From Rickettsiales bacterium (GTDB lineage: Bacteria > Pseudomonadota > Alphaproteobacteria > Rickettsiales > UBA998), in NCBI GenBank assembly GCA_028279475.1, contig JANQNR010000003.1:124001-188000 (forward strand): DNA of 64,000 nucleotides, in the 5' to 3' direction. This document shows positions 18,420 to 27,146 of the stretch, piece by piece. The notes under the pieces are model-generated. The model was not told the DNA's origin. It was given only the letters and a program-made list of their open reading frames with translations, and ran no database searches. Every line of letters begins with the position of its first letter. The stretch's first letter is position 1. Made by a program: the position numbers and the translations under genes.

Positions 18420-18461
18420 ATTACTTCTCCATCACCACATTCATCATGTGCACTGTCCCGC

Positions 18462-19202
18462 TCATCGCCCAAACCCCTGCTGTTTTATCTGCTCTCTGGC
18501 CAACGCGTCACCAATATGCTCAACAGCAATATCCAGATAGCCTGACACCAACGCTCTTTCCCTGTCTCCCATGGGTCGCAACATATCCTCTATGGCTTGT
18601 CTGAATTCACCAAATGTGTTAACCGGTTGCTCCGAATCCGGATCAAGAATTTTAGACAGTTTCTTGAACGCACTCATCGCTTGCGGGCTAGTCTCTCCAC
18701 CCGCACCAAGAGCGATATCTTTTGCCACTTTTGTGATCGCGTTAAGCCGCATTTCCTTCGGTATCTCGACGCCCTTCAGCGCTTTGTAGGGATCAGGTCG
18801 CTCCGCTTCCTCCACCTGCATGCCTGGCACGTCACCCATCGCAAACGACAGGGTTAAAAACGCGTTCGCGGCATCGGTGCCCGCATCCAGAATGTCTTTT
18901 GTTTCCTGATCTTTTAGAGTCTGACGAAATTCCGTGACACGGTCGGAAAACTCGCCATAGGTGGTGACCGCCGTATCATCTTTGAATAAGTTTCTAAAAA
19001 ATACCTCAATCCCAAAAATTTTAGGACCAACTTTCTGTTGTCGCTCTTTTGTGTCTTTGCTTGTGAGTAATTGTGTGATTGCAGGTACAGCTTTGTGATA
19101 AGCACTGAGTGCCAACTCCGGCGAAATCGGCTGCGCCCGCAGCGCGTCCTTCGCTTGCTGCGGATCAGGTTCAGAAGGGCGGTCTTGTTCGGAATGACTC
19201 AT
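18462..19202 (-). CDS. Hypothetical helical protein in the pdh cluster
   Basis: The 246-residue product is soluble and helical, with an internal similarity between two stretches: TYGEFSDRVTEFRQTLKDQ (about residues 80-98) and TFGEFRQAIEDMLRPMGDRE (about 195-214), each followed by a helix containing a D-A-A/D-I-A segment. This hints at two copies of one domain. Start overlaps the four-helix-bundle gene by 4 bases (ATGA). No function inferred. Confidence 0.65.
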   Translation of the reverse strand: MSHSEQDRPSEPDPQQAKDALRAQPISPELALSAYHKAVPAITQLLTSKDTKERQQKVGPKIFGIEVFFRNLFKDDTAVTTYGEFSDRVTEFRQTLKDQETKDILDAGTDAANAFLTLSFAMGDVPGMQVEEAERPDPYKALKGVEIPKEMRLNAITKVAKDIALGAGGETSPQAMSAFKKLSKILDPDSEQPVNTFGEFRQAIEDMLRPMGDRERALVSGYLDIAVEHIGDALAREQIKQQGFGR

Positions 19203-19606
19203 GGTATCTGCGCCGGTATGGTTTCAGGTTTCAGGTTTGAGGTTTTAGCTGATGGCGTCAGGCTATCACGTAAACCAAATAGCATTCTGGTAATTTCTTC
19301 GGACTGATCCAGCAACGATGTAAGTGAGGCAGGATCAAGATAGTTCAAACGTTGTGCGATCAACAACTGTGTTTCCAATTCAGCTAATGAACCCCGAGCG
19401 ATATTGAGATGGTAGATGAAATCATTTCTGGAATGCCGTGAACGTCCCTCCGCAATATTTGAAGGAATAGAAAATGCAGAACGCTGAATCTGTGATGTTA
19501 GCACGTAACGTTGCTCTTTGGGAAAAGCATTGGTTATCGCAAATACCTCTACTGCAAGCTCCATCGCTTTTTGCCATACGATCAGATCTCTGTAACTCTG
19601 CACCAT
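19199..19606 (-). CDS. Four-helix-bundle protein (23S rRNA intervening-sequence protein family)
   Basis: Family hallmarks are the start YRDLIVWQKAMELAVEVF, the motif IQRSAFSIPSNIAEGRSRHS, and ARGSLAELETQLLIA. Relatives are encoded in 23S rRNA intervening sequences and as accessory (Avd-like) proteins of diversity-generating retroelements; the cellular role is unclear. The ATG at 19606 follows a repeat array starting in the pdhA stop codon, and the C-terminal 15 residues are encoded by a second, inverted array. No reverse transcriptase or rRNA is near. Confidence 0.9.
   Translation of the reverse strand: MVQSYRDLIVWQKAMELAVEVFAITNAFPKEQRYVLTSQIQRSAFSIPSNIAEGRSRHSRNDFIYHLNIARGSLAELETQLLIAQRLNYLDPASLTSLLDQSEEITRMLFGLRDSLTPSAKTSNLKPETIPAQIP
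19220..19249. repeat. GGTTTCA-type array at the 3' end of the four-helix-bundle gene
   Basis: On the + strand four degenerate units, GGTTTCA, GGTTTCA, GGTTTGA, GGTTTTA. It lies inside the C-terminal coding part of the gene and is the inverse of the array at 19608-19637. Confidence 0.8.
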
Positions 19607-19607
19607 C

Positions 19608-19637
19608 CCAACACCTAAAACCCAGAACCTAAAACCT
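19608..19637. repeat. CCTAAAAC-type array at the 5' end of the four-helix-bundle gene
   Basis: On the + strand degenerate units ACCTAAAACCC, GAACCTAAAACCT, inverted relative to 19220-19249. It spans from the last base of the pdhA stop codon to two bases before the ATG of the gene. Confidence 0.8.
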
Positions 19638-20649
19638 ATTCCTCTACCAGCACATCCGTCCATAGCTCGAACTCATCCGGTTCAGGCGAGGTCTTGGCGA
19701 ATTCCGCCGCATCGGCAATGGTGGCCTTGATCTCCTTGTCGATCTCTTTCAACTCCTCCTCACTGGCGATTTTTTCCGCCACCATCCATTCCTTGAGTGA
19801 ATTGATCGGGTCTTTCTGCTCCTTATACTCCTGCACCTCTTCCTTAGAGCGATACTTGGCCGGGTCGGACATGGAATGGCCGCGATAACGATAGGTCTTC
19901 ATCTCCAGCAGATAGGGCCCTTTACCGGAGCGCACATGATCGACGATCTCTTCTGATACCCGCGCCACTTCCAGCACATCCATCCCGTTGACCTGCTTGC
20001 CCGGAATGCCGAACGCCTCACCACGCCGATAGAAATTCGTGTCCGAACTCGCCCGGCTGGTCGACGTTCCCATCCCGTATTCATTGTTCTCAATGATGAA
20101 GATGCATGGCAGGTTCCACAGCGCTGCCATATTAAACGTCTCATAGACCTGCCCCTGATTGGCTGCACCATCCCCAAAATAGGTCACGCTGATCTTGCCG
20201 TTATCCCGGTACTGATTCGCGAAGGCAATCCCGGCTCCAATCGGCACCGACGCACCGACAATCCCGTGTCCACCGTAAAAATGCTTGTCGGTGGAGAACA
20301 TATGCATCGAGCCGCCCTTCCCGCGCGAATAGCCGTCAATCCGGCCAGTCAACTCGGCCATCACGCCCTTCGGATCCATACCGCAGGCCAGCATATGGCC
20401 ATGATCACGATAGGTGGTGGTCACGGCATCCCCATCGACCAACGCCGATTGCATTCCGACGACCACGGCCTCCTGACCGATATAGAGGTGACAGAACCCA
20501 CCAATCAGTCCCATTCCATAAAGCTGTCCGGCTTTTTCCTCGAAACGGCGGATGGTCAGCATGTCGCGATACATCTGCATGATCGCGTCGGTGGATGGCA
20601 CTGATTTCAGGCTAAGGTTTTTTGAAGTATTTGTTTTACGTCCGGCCAT
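19636..20649 (-). CDS. pdhA: Pyruvate dehydrogenase E1 alpha subunit
   Basis: Carries the ThDP diphosphate/Mg site (GDGAANQGQVYE...N) and the mobile loop YRYRGHSMSDPAKYR with the regulatory-type serines of the family. The MYRDMLTIRRFEEKAGQLYG opening is typical. The ATG at 20649, after GGGAATCTT, gives MAGRKTNTSK; an upstream in-frame start would add 11 atypical residues. First gene of the pdh cluster, with a good promoter candidate about 70 bases upstream. Confidence 0.96.
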   Translation of the reverse strand: MAGRKTNTSKNLSLKSVPSTDAIMQMYRDMLTIRRFEEKAGQLYGMGLIGGFCHLYIGQEAVVVGMQSALVDGDAVTTTYRDHGHMLACGMDPKGVMAELTGRIDGYSRGKGGSMHMFSTDKHFYGGHGIVGASVPIGAGIAFANQYRDNGKISVTYFGDGAANQGQVYETFNMAALWNLPCIFIIENNEYGMGTSTSRASSDTNFYRRGEAFGIPGKQVNGMDVLEVARVSEEIVDHVRSGKGPYLLEMKTYRYRGHSMSDPAKYRSKEEVQEYKEQKDPINSLKEWMVAEKIASEEELKEIDKEIKATIADAAEFAKTSPEPDEFELWTDVLVEE

Positions 20650-20719
20650 AAGATTCCCAATAAAAATGTTGCGGCGCAGCAATAAAACTTGCGCTACCCC
20701 GCAGAATTACTTGCGCGGC

Positions 20720-20747
20720 ATTATGGCAATCAGACGCTATATTGCAA
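20720..20747 (-). promoter_or_regulatory. Sigma-70-like promoter for the pdh cluster
   Basis: Read on the minus strand: TTGCAA (-35), 16-base spacer, CATAAT (-10; five of six bases of the consensus), about 70 bases upstream of the pdhA ATG. Confidence 0.45.
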
Positions 20748-20782
20748 GGGTAAAATGCTAATACTTGGCGGAACCAGAATGA

Positions 20783-21697
20783 CTAGCGTGTCATGGTCGA
20801 CTTGGATGCGCTTTGCTCATCCAGTAACTCTTCAAGGCGCTGCTCCATTCGCACATAGCTAGCATGTTCGTCAGTACTCACACGCGTCATAGGGGTATCT
20901 TGTATATCAGACGCATCCACCCCTTGCTCTTTTAGTTTCTTCGCTGCATCTTTATCCAAATACACATGACTGTTCTCATGATAATTCACCAACGTTGCCG
21001 GGATATCTGGATTGTAACCGTCAACAATCTCTTTGACGATGTCGGCCTTCTTTTCTCCATTGGCCAAGAACATCAATTCCTTGGCGTCCATAATGGTGCC
21101 CAGCCCCATGGTAATTGCTTGTTTTGACGGCGGCTCATTATCCGTTACCGTCGTGTCAGACAAATCCACCAAACGGGTACGTGAATCCAGAGAAAACGGA
21201 ACTTTTTTGAACGCCCGATCAACCGCTTCTTCTGTCTTGCTTTTTTTGCGCTCATTAAAACCCAAATGGCCATCCCGGCCAACTCCCAGCACCTGCAAAT
21301 CAATGCCGCCTGCATCTATGATAGCCTGCTCATAGCTTTGGCAATACGTCTCCAACTGTTCTTTTGGCACCGTACCATCGGGGATATGAATATTATCTTT
21401 CTTGATATCTACATGATTAAACAAATGCTCATGCATGAAACGGTGATAAGACTCAGGGTGGTTGGGGTTGAGCGGCCAATACTCATCCAGGTTAAACGTC
21501 ACGACATTGGCAAAACTTAGCTCTTCTTCCTTATACATCCGCACTAACTCTTTATACATACCAATCGGCGTATTACCCGTCGCTAACCCTAGCACGGTTT
21601 GTTTTCCCTCTGCATTATTGCTACGAATCAATTGAGCGATGCGCTGCGCCGCTTGTTTGCTCATCTCATCATAATTGTCGGCGGTCGTTACCTGCAT
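20783..21697 (-). CDS. nagB: Glucosamine-6-phosphate deaminase family protein
   Basis: Converts glucosamine-6-phosphate to fructose-6-phosphate and ammonia in the family prototype. The N-terminal VLGLATGNTPIGMYKEL phosphate loop, TFNLDEYWPL with the catalytic Asp, and GVGRDGHLGFNE are present. At 304 residues it is longer than the usual 240-266, with a charged C-terminal extension, and the segment after GFNE is KKSK-rich instead of the common EPGS-type motif. The core call is safe; exact substrate is less so. No nagA or transporter is adjacent. Confidence 0.85.
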   Translation of the reverse strand: MQVTTADNYDEMSKQAAQRIAQLIRSNNAEGKQTVLGLATGNTPIGMYKELVRMYKEEELSFANVVTFNLDEYWPLNPNHPESYHRFMHEHLFNHVDIKKDNIHIPDGTVPKEQLETYCQSYEQAIIDAGGIDLQVLGVGRDGHLGFNERKKSKTEEAVDRAFKKVPFSLDSRTRLVDLSDTTVTDNEPPSKQAITMGLGTIMDAKELMFLANGEKKADIVKEIVDGYNPDIPATLVNYHENSHVYLDKDAAKKLKEQGVDASDIQDTPMTRVSTDEHASYVRMEQRLEELLDEQSASKSTMTR

Positions 21698-21968
21698 AGT
21701 TTTCTCCAGTATAGTGCGTTAGAGCGGTGGTCATAGCCGCCCCATGTTAAGGATTCATGACAAAAGGTTGATTTTATATCGGCGTAGATCAGCTACTTTT
21801 GAACTCCTTACGCAATCGCCACCCCATTCAACTGCTACAAGGTTAGCATGACTTCCGGGCTGAGGTGATAGCGCCACTTCAATGCACTCACGCGCCTTCA
21901 TGCTCCTGCAATGCTGCCTTCAGCGCAACCTGCACCGGCTCACAGAGAAGAGCACATACGCGGGCAGC

Positions 21969-24689
21969 CTATTCCTCACTACCCTGTTCCATTGTGTCAT
22001 CGCTGCCTTCTTCTTCACTCTCCGCAACCATGGCGCCGTCAATACGCACGGCAGTGACGACCTGTTCATCCTGATCGACGGTGAACAGCTTCACGCCCTG
22101 GGTCGAACGCCCGGCGATACGTACATCGGCAATCGGGCAACGAATCAGCTTGGCCTTGTCGGTCATCAACAGCAACTGATCCTCCTCCTCAATCGGAAAG
22201 CTGGCCACCACCGAACCATTACGCTCACTGGTCACAATATTGACCACGCCCTGCCCGCCACGTCCGGAGACGCGATATTCATAGGACGAGGTACGCTTAC
22301 CATACCCGTTCTCGGTCACACTCAGGATGAATTGCTCGCGTGCCGCCAGTTCGGCAAAACGCTCTTCACTCAGTTCAATGCTATCCGCACCTTCCTCATC
22401 CACCGTGATCTCATCTCCATCCTGGCGGCGCAGCAGGCTGGCACGCTTCAGATAGGCGGTACGCTCCTCGACACTGACATCACTACCACCGGTCAGAATC
22501 GACATGGACATCACCGTATCCCCATCCGCCAACTTGATCGCCTTCACCCCGGTTGAAGCGCGGCTTTTAAACACACGAATCAGCTTCGCCGGGAAGCGAA
22601 TGCACTTGCCCGAACGCGCCGCCAGCAGCACATCCTGACTTTCATCACACGGCAACACGGAGACCAGCTGCTCCCCCTCACCCAGCTTCATCGCAATCTT
22701 TCCGTTCGACATCACATTATGGAAATCAGAGAGATCATTACGACGAATCGTACCCGTAGATGTCGCGAACATCACATGCAGATCATTCCATGTCTCTTCA
22801 TCCTCCGGCAATGGCATAAACGTATTGATCGTCTCACCGTCGGCAAGCGGGAAGATATTGACCAGCGCCTTGCCCTTGGTCGTCGCACCGCCCAGCGGCA
22901 GGCCATACACTTTCAGCTTATACACCTTGCCGTAATTGGAGAAAAACAGCACCGGCGTGTGAGTATTGGCAACAAACAACTCTTCAATCGCGTCTTCCTC
23001 TTTCATGCCCATACCGGAGCGCCCCTTGCCGCCACGACGCTGCGCACGGTAGGTATCAAGCGGCACGCGCTTGATGTACCCACCCGCCGTCACCGTCACG
23101 ACCATATCCTCTTTCTGGATCAGATCTTCCATGTCGGCTTCAAATTCGGTGTCGTCAATCTGCGTGCGACGCGGCACGGCATAGTTCTCTTTCACCTCTT
23201 CCAGTTCAGCTTTCATGATCGCCATACGCTCATCACGCGATCCCAGAATAAACAGATAACGAGAGATAGCCTCACCCAGCTCACCCAACTCGGTATGGAT
23301 TTTCTCGCGTTCCAGTCCGGTCAGACGTTGCAGACGCAGCTCCAGAATCCCGCGTGCCTGCTCCTCGGTGAACTTGATACGCGTACCATCCAGCGCATTG
23401 CGCTTGTCATCAACCAGTTCCAGCAGCGGCAATACATCCGCCGCATCCCAGTCACGCGCCATCAACTCTTCCTTCGCAGCCGGTGGGTTCGGTGCGGCGC
23501 GGATGACCTGAATCACTTCATCAATATTCGCCACCGCAATCGCCAGCCCGATCAGATTATGCGCCTTGTCACGGGTCTTGTTCAACAAATGCTGCGTCCG
23601 ACGGGTAATCACCCGCTCACGAAAGCGAATGAAGGCTTCCAGAATCTGCTTGAGATTTAATTGCTCCGGCCGCCCGTCATTAAGCGCCAGCGTATTCACT
23701 CCAAACGACGTTTGCAGCGGCGTGTAGCTGAACAGCTGGCTGAGCACCACGTCCGGCACTGCGTCGCGTTTGACCTCAACCACCACGCGCACGCCCTGCT
23801 TGTCCGACTCATCACGTAGATCGGCAATACCTTCGATTTTCTTATCCCGTACCAACTCGGCAATGCGCTCCACCAGCTTGGCTTTATTCACCTGATAGGG
23901 AATTTCGGTAACGATAATAGCGGTGCGCTTGTTGGCCAGCTCCTCAAACTCGGTTTTGGCACGCATGATGACCGATCCGCGTCCGGTATGCGCGGCATTG
24001 CGACTGCCGGAACGCCCAAGAATCAGGCCACCCGTCGGGAAGTCCGGCGCAGGAATCACCTGCATGAGATCATCAATCTCCGTCTCCGGCGCATCAATCA
24101 GCAGACAGGTTGCATCGACCACTTCCCCCAGATTATGGGGAGGGATATTGGTTGCCATCCCCACAGCAATCCCGTTGGCACCATTGACCAGAATATTCGG
24201 AAAACGCGCAGGCAATACGGTCGGCTCACTCTCGGAACCGTCATAATTATCCTGAAAATCGACCGTATCCTTATCAATATCTTCCAGCAACGACGTCTGG
24301 GAAATCTTATCCAATCGTGACTCGGTATACCGCATCGCCGCCGGCGGATCGCCATCCATCGAGCCGAAATTCCCCTGCCCGTCAATGAGCATCTTGGACA
24401 TGGAGAATGGCTGTGCCATACGCACCAGCGCGTCATAAATGGCGCTATCCCCATGCGGGTGATACTTACCCATCACCTCACCGACAATCCGCGCCGACTT
24501 CTTGTACGGCTTGTTGTAATCACAGCCCGATTCCTGCATCGCATACAGAATGCGGCGATGCACCGGTTTCAGCCCGTCACGCACATCGGGAATGGCGCGA
24601 CTGACGATCACGCTCATCGCATAATCAAGGTACGAACGCTGCATTTCGCGTTCAATGGAAATGGTTGGGGTATTACTCTGTTCGGACAA
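21969..24689 (-). CDS. gyrA: DNA gyrase subunit A
   Basis: The catalytic Tyr is Y121 in MRYTESRL and the C-terminal DNA-wrapping domain contains the GyrA box QRRGGKG, which separates it from ParC. The quinolone region reads [10 protein letters not shown] with Ser82 and Asp86, the residues of susceptible E. coli gyrase. Length 906. The stop is TAG, and the frame stays open for 26 further sense codons to a TGA at 21890-21888. Confidence 0.97.
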   Translation of the reverse strand: MSEQSNTPTISIEREMQRSYLDYAMSVIVSRAIPDVRDGLKPVHRRILYAMQESGCDYNKPYKKSARIVGEVMGKYHPHGDSAIYDALVRMAQPFSMSKMLIDGQGNFGSMDGDPPAAMRYTESRLDKISQTSLLEDIDKDTVDFQDNYDGSESEPTVLPARFPNILVNGANGIAVGMATNIPPHNLGEVVDATCLLIDAPETEIDDLMQVIPAPDFPTGGLILGRSGSRNAAHTGRGSVIMRAKTEFEELANKRTAIIVTEIPYQVNKAKLVERIAELVRDKKIEGIADLRDESDKQGVRVVVEVKRDAVPDVVLSQLFSYTPLQTSFGVNTLALNDGRPEQLNLKQILEAFIRFRERVITRRTQHLLNKTRDKAHNLIGLAIAVANIDEVIQVIRAAPNPPAAKEELMARDWDAADVLPLLELVDDKRNALDGTRIKFTEEQARGILELRLQRLTGLEREKIHTELGELGEAISRYLFILGSRDERMAIMKAELEEVKENYAVPRRTQIDDTEFEADMEDLIQKEDMVVTVTAGGYIKRVPLDTYRAQRRGGKGRSGMGMKEEDAIEELFVANTHTPVLFFSNYGKVYKLKVYGLPLGGATTKGKALVNIFPLADGETINTFMPLPEDEETWNDLHVMFATSTGTIRRNDLSDFHNVMSNGKIAMKLGEGEQLVSVLPCDESQDVLLAARSGKCIRFPAKLIRVFKSRASTGVKAIKLADGDTVMSMSILTGGSDVSVEERTAYLKRASLLRRQDGDEITVDEEGADSIELSEERFAELAAREQFILSVTENGYGKRTSSYEYRVSGRGGQGVVNIVTSERNGSVVASFPIEEEDQLLLMTDKAKLIRCPIADVRIAGRSTQGVKLFTVDQDEQVVTAVRIDGAMVAESEEEGSDDTMEQGSEE

Positions 24690-24813
24690 AATCGGTTACC
24701 GTGTTATTACTGCTATTCAAAATTCATTATCGCATGTGACTATCAGATGGCAACCCGTGAGGCAATAGGGAAAGCCTCTTGCAACATGCGACGATTCCGT
24801 TACAAGGAGGCAC

Positions 24814-27132
24814 ATGTTTCGCTGGTTCCTCGTAATCATAGGAGGGTGGCTATACCTGATGTTGCCCACTCCTTCACAAGCAGACGCCGCTCCAATCCCG
24901 CGCACCCTGTTCGTGTTGTATGACGCTTACACGGAAACCATTCCCCGCTATACCATCGTACATCGCACCCTGGAAATGCCGCTCAACTGGCTGGGCTATC
25001 ATCTGGAATATCATGAACATAACGACCCCCTGCCTGCATGGCGCAACGATGTGGCGGGCGTTGTACTTTGGCTTTCGCCGGGCATACCCGTTGCGAATCA
25101 AACAGCCTATCTGGACTGGCTAGATGAGGGGATTGAACAACAAAAGAAATTACTGGTGATGGGTAATCCCGGTTTTGATCCGAAGCTGCGCAGCACGTCC
25201 GAAGGGAGCGAACGGGTTAATGCCATTCTTTCTCATATCGGTATGCGAGATAATGGCGGCTGGGTCGGCATCACCTATAACAGTACACTGGCAGATAAAA
25301 ACCCAAACATGGTGGAATTTGAACACCGTTATGGCAGCATCCTTCCAGGATACCACACGGTTACTGCCTTGCCGGGAGCCGCCGTTCACCTCAGCATCCA
25401 TGACACAGATGAGGAAAATAATCCGCTCCTCAGTCACCTGGTGACCACCCATGCAAACGGCGGCTATATTGCTGAAGGCTACGGACTCTATTACGAATTG
25501 GATGACGATGGACAAACCGTGCTGGCACAACGCTGGCTGGTCAATCCATTTGCCTTCCTCAATGCGGCGCTTGGTGCAGGTGATCAACCACGTCCTGATG
25601 TTACGACACTCAATGGACGCCGCATTTTTTATAGTCATCTGGATGGTGATGGCTGGAATAATTATACGGAAATCCGCGAATATCAAAAAAAGAAAACCAT
25701 TTCCGCCGAAGTCTTGCTGGACGAAGTCTATCGTCCGTATCAACAGCTGCCCTTCACCATTGCCCCCATCGTGTCTGAACTGGATCCTGCCTGCCACGGC
25801 AGAGCGGAAAGCGCTGACATTGCCCGCACCATCTTTACTCTTCCCAACGTGGAACCGGCCAGCCACACCTACAGCCACCCCTTATTATGGCGCTTTTTTA
25901 AACATGATGACCCTTCTGCCGAAATTCGCTTTCTTAATCGCTATCCCGATCCCCCTACCGCTACAACCTCCATTTTCGATGCCGCGCGTGGTTGGCTGAC
26001 ACCAAACGAGCATTTGAACGAACAATGGCAACCCCTTGTTGAATCCTACAACGAAGAGCGACCACTCACGGAAATAGACCGGCAGGTGGACGAATATTTC
26101 AAAATCCCCCGCAGCTATGCCTGCGCTCCCTTTAACCTACACAAGGAGGTCGTTGGCTCGGTCGAGTATCTACAAGCACTGGCACCGCCAGAAAAAGAGA
26201 TATCGCTTTATCAATGGTCGGGCGACACCACCCCGGCAGAGAGCGCCCTGCGGGAAGTTCGGAAAGCGGGACTGCTCAATATCAATGGCGGGGACAGTCG
26301 CTTTGATCCCGACTATCCCTCTTATTCCTATGTGGCGCCGCTGGGGCTGAAGGTCGGTGCGGAACGCCAGATCTATTCCTCCAACAGTAATGAAAACACC
26401 TACACTGCGCTGTGGAGCGAGCGCTTTTTCGGCTTCCGCAATCTGGTCAGCACGGTGCGCAATACCGAAACCCCTCGTCGTATCAGCCCGTTTAACATCT
26501 ACTACCATACTTATTCCGGGGAAAAGCGTGCCAGCCTGGAGGCATTGAAGCAAAATCTCGACTATGCTCTCACCCAACCGTTAATCCCGCTATTCACCAG
26601 CCAGTACGCCCGCATTGCCCGTGATTATTTTTTAACAGAAATAACACCATTAGATGACGGACGCTGGCGCATAGATAATCGTGGCGCCTTACAAACCATC
26701 CGCTTTGATCGCGCTACATTGAGAACCATAGACTGGTCACGGAGTGAAGGCGTCATTGGTCAGCGCCACTATCAGGGAAGTCTATATATATTCCTGAACC
26801 CGTCGCATGACACGCCAATTATTGCACTACAACCGAATAACACGCTGACCTACCCGATCATGGCACCCAGACCCTACATACTGGAAAGCCGCTGGATCAT
26901 TGAAAATATTCAGCACCGGCCTGATGGCCTGACCATGCAGGTACGGGGTTTTGGCAAAGGACGGATACAACTCTACTGGCCTTATGGAGAAAATGTGACA
27001 TTTCAGTTACTAAAAGACAGTCAACGCTTGCAAACCCGGCAGGTTACTGCTAGAGGTAACGACGTGTTAACCTTAGTAATCGATCAGGATACTTCTTCAG
27101 CCTTGACCGTTCAACTACAACAGACAGACTAA
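24814..27132 (+). CDS. pelA: PelA-like polysaccharide deacetylase, without the hydrolase domain
   Basis: Signal peptide, then a Rossmann-like domain (about 30-260), and a CE4-like deacetylase: metal/catalytic Asp pair in HLDGDGW (D277, D279), metal His pair in ASHTYSHP (H351, H355), and a C-terminal beta-rich region. In Pseudomonas PelA deacetylates the polymer in the periplasm and also has an N-terminal glycoside hydrolase. Here the protein is 772 residues, against about 950, and the hydrolase part is missing. AAGGAGG six bases before the ATG is a strong Shine-Dalgarno. First gene of the operon, divergent from gyrA. Confidence 0.88.
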   Translation: MFRWFLVIIGGWLYLMLPTPSQADAAPIPRTLFVLYDAYTETIPRYTIVHRTLEMPLNWLGYHLEYHEHNDPLPAWRNDVAGVVLWLSPGIPVANQTAYLDWLDEGIEQQKKLLVMGNPGFDPKLRSTSEGSERVNAILSHIGMRDNGGWVGITYNSTLADKNPNMVEFEHRYGSILPGYHTVTALPGAAVHLSIHDTDEENNPLLSHLVTTHANGGYIAEGYGLYYELDDDGQTVLAQRWLVNPFAFLNAALGAGDQPRPDVTTLNGRRIFYSHLDGDGWNNYTEIREYQKKKTISAEVLLDEVYRPYQQLPFTIAPIVSELDPACHGRAESADIARTIFTLPNVEPASHTYSHPLLWRFFKHDDPSAEIRFLNRYPDPPTATTSIFDAARGWLTPNEHLNEQWQPLVESYNEERPLTEIDRQVDEYFKIPRSYACAPFNLHKEVVGSVEYLQALAPPEKEISLYQWSGDTTPAESALREVRKAGLLNINGGDSRFDPDYPSYSYVAPLGLKVGAERQIYSSNSNENTYTALWSERFFGFRNLVSTVRNTETPRRISPFNIYYHTYSGEKRASLEALKQNLDYALTQPLIPLFTSQYARIARDYFLTEITPLDDGRWRIDNRGALQTIRFDRATLRTIDWSRSEGVIGQRHYQGSLYIFLNPSHDTPIIALQPNNTLTYPIMAPRPYILESRWIIENIQHRPDGLTMQVRGFGKGRIQLYWPYGENVTFQLLKDSQRLQTRQVTARGNDVLTLVIDQDTSSALTVQLQQTD

Positions 27133-27146
27133 TCTCCACTTACCCC

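Noticed and set aside
19220-19249. CRISPR-like array
   Set aside because: Heptamer units are contiguous with no spacers, and no cas gene is present in the window.
19199-19663. Diversity-generating retroelement
   Set aside because: The four-helix-bundle protein is related to Avd, but no reverse transcriptase, template repeat or variable target repeat was found around it.
22719-23660. A 313-codon frame opposite gyrA
   Set aside because: It is antisense to a conserved gene; its His/Arg/Gln-rich composition is the expected mirror of gyrA codons, and no ribosome site or motif was seen.
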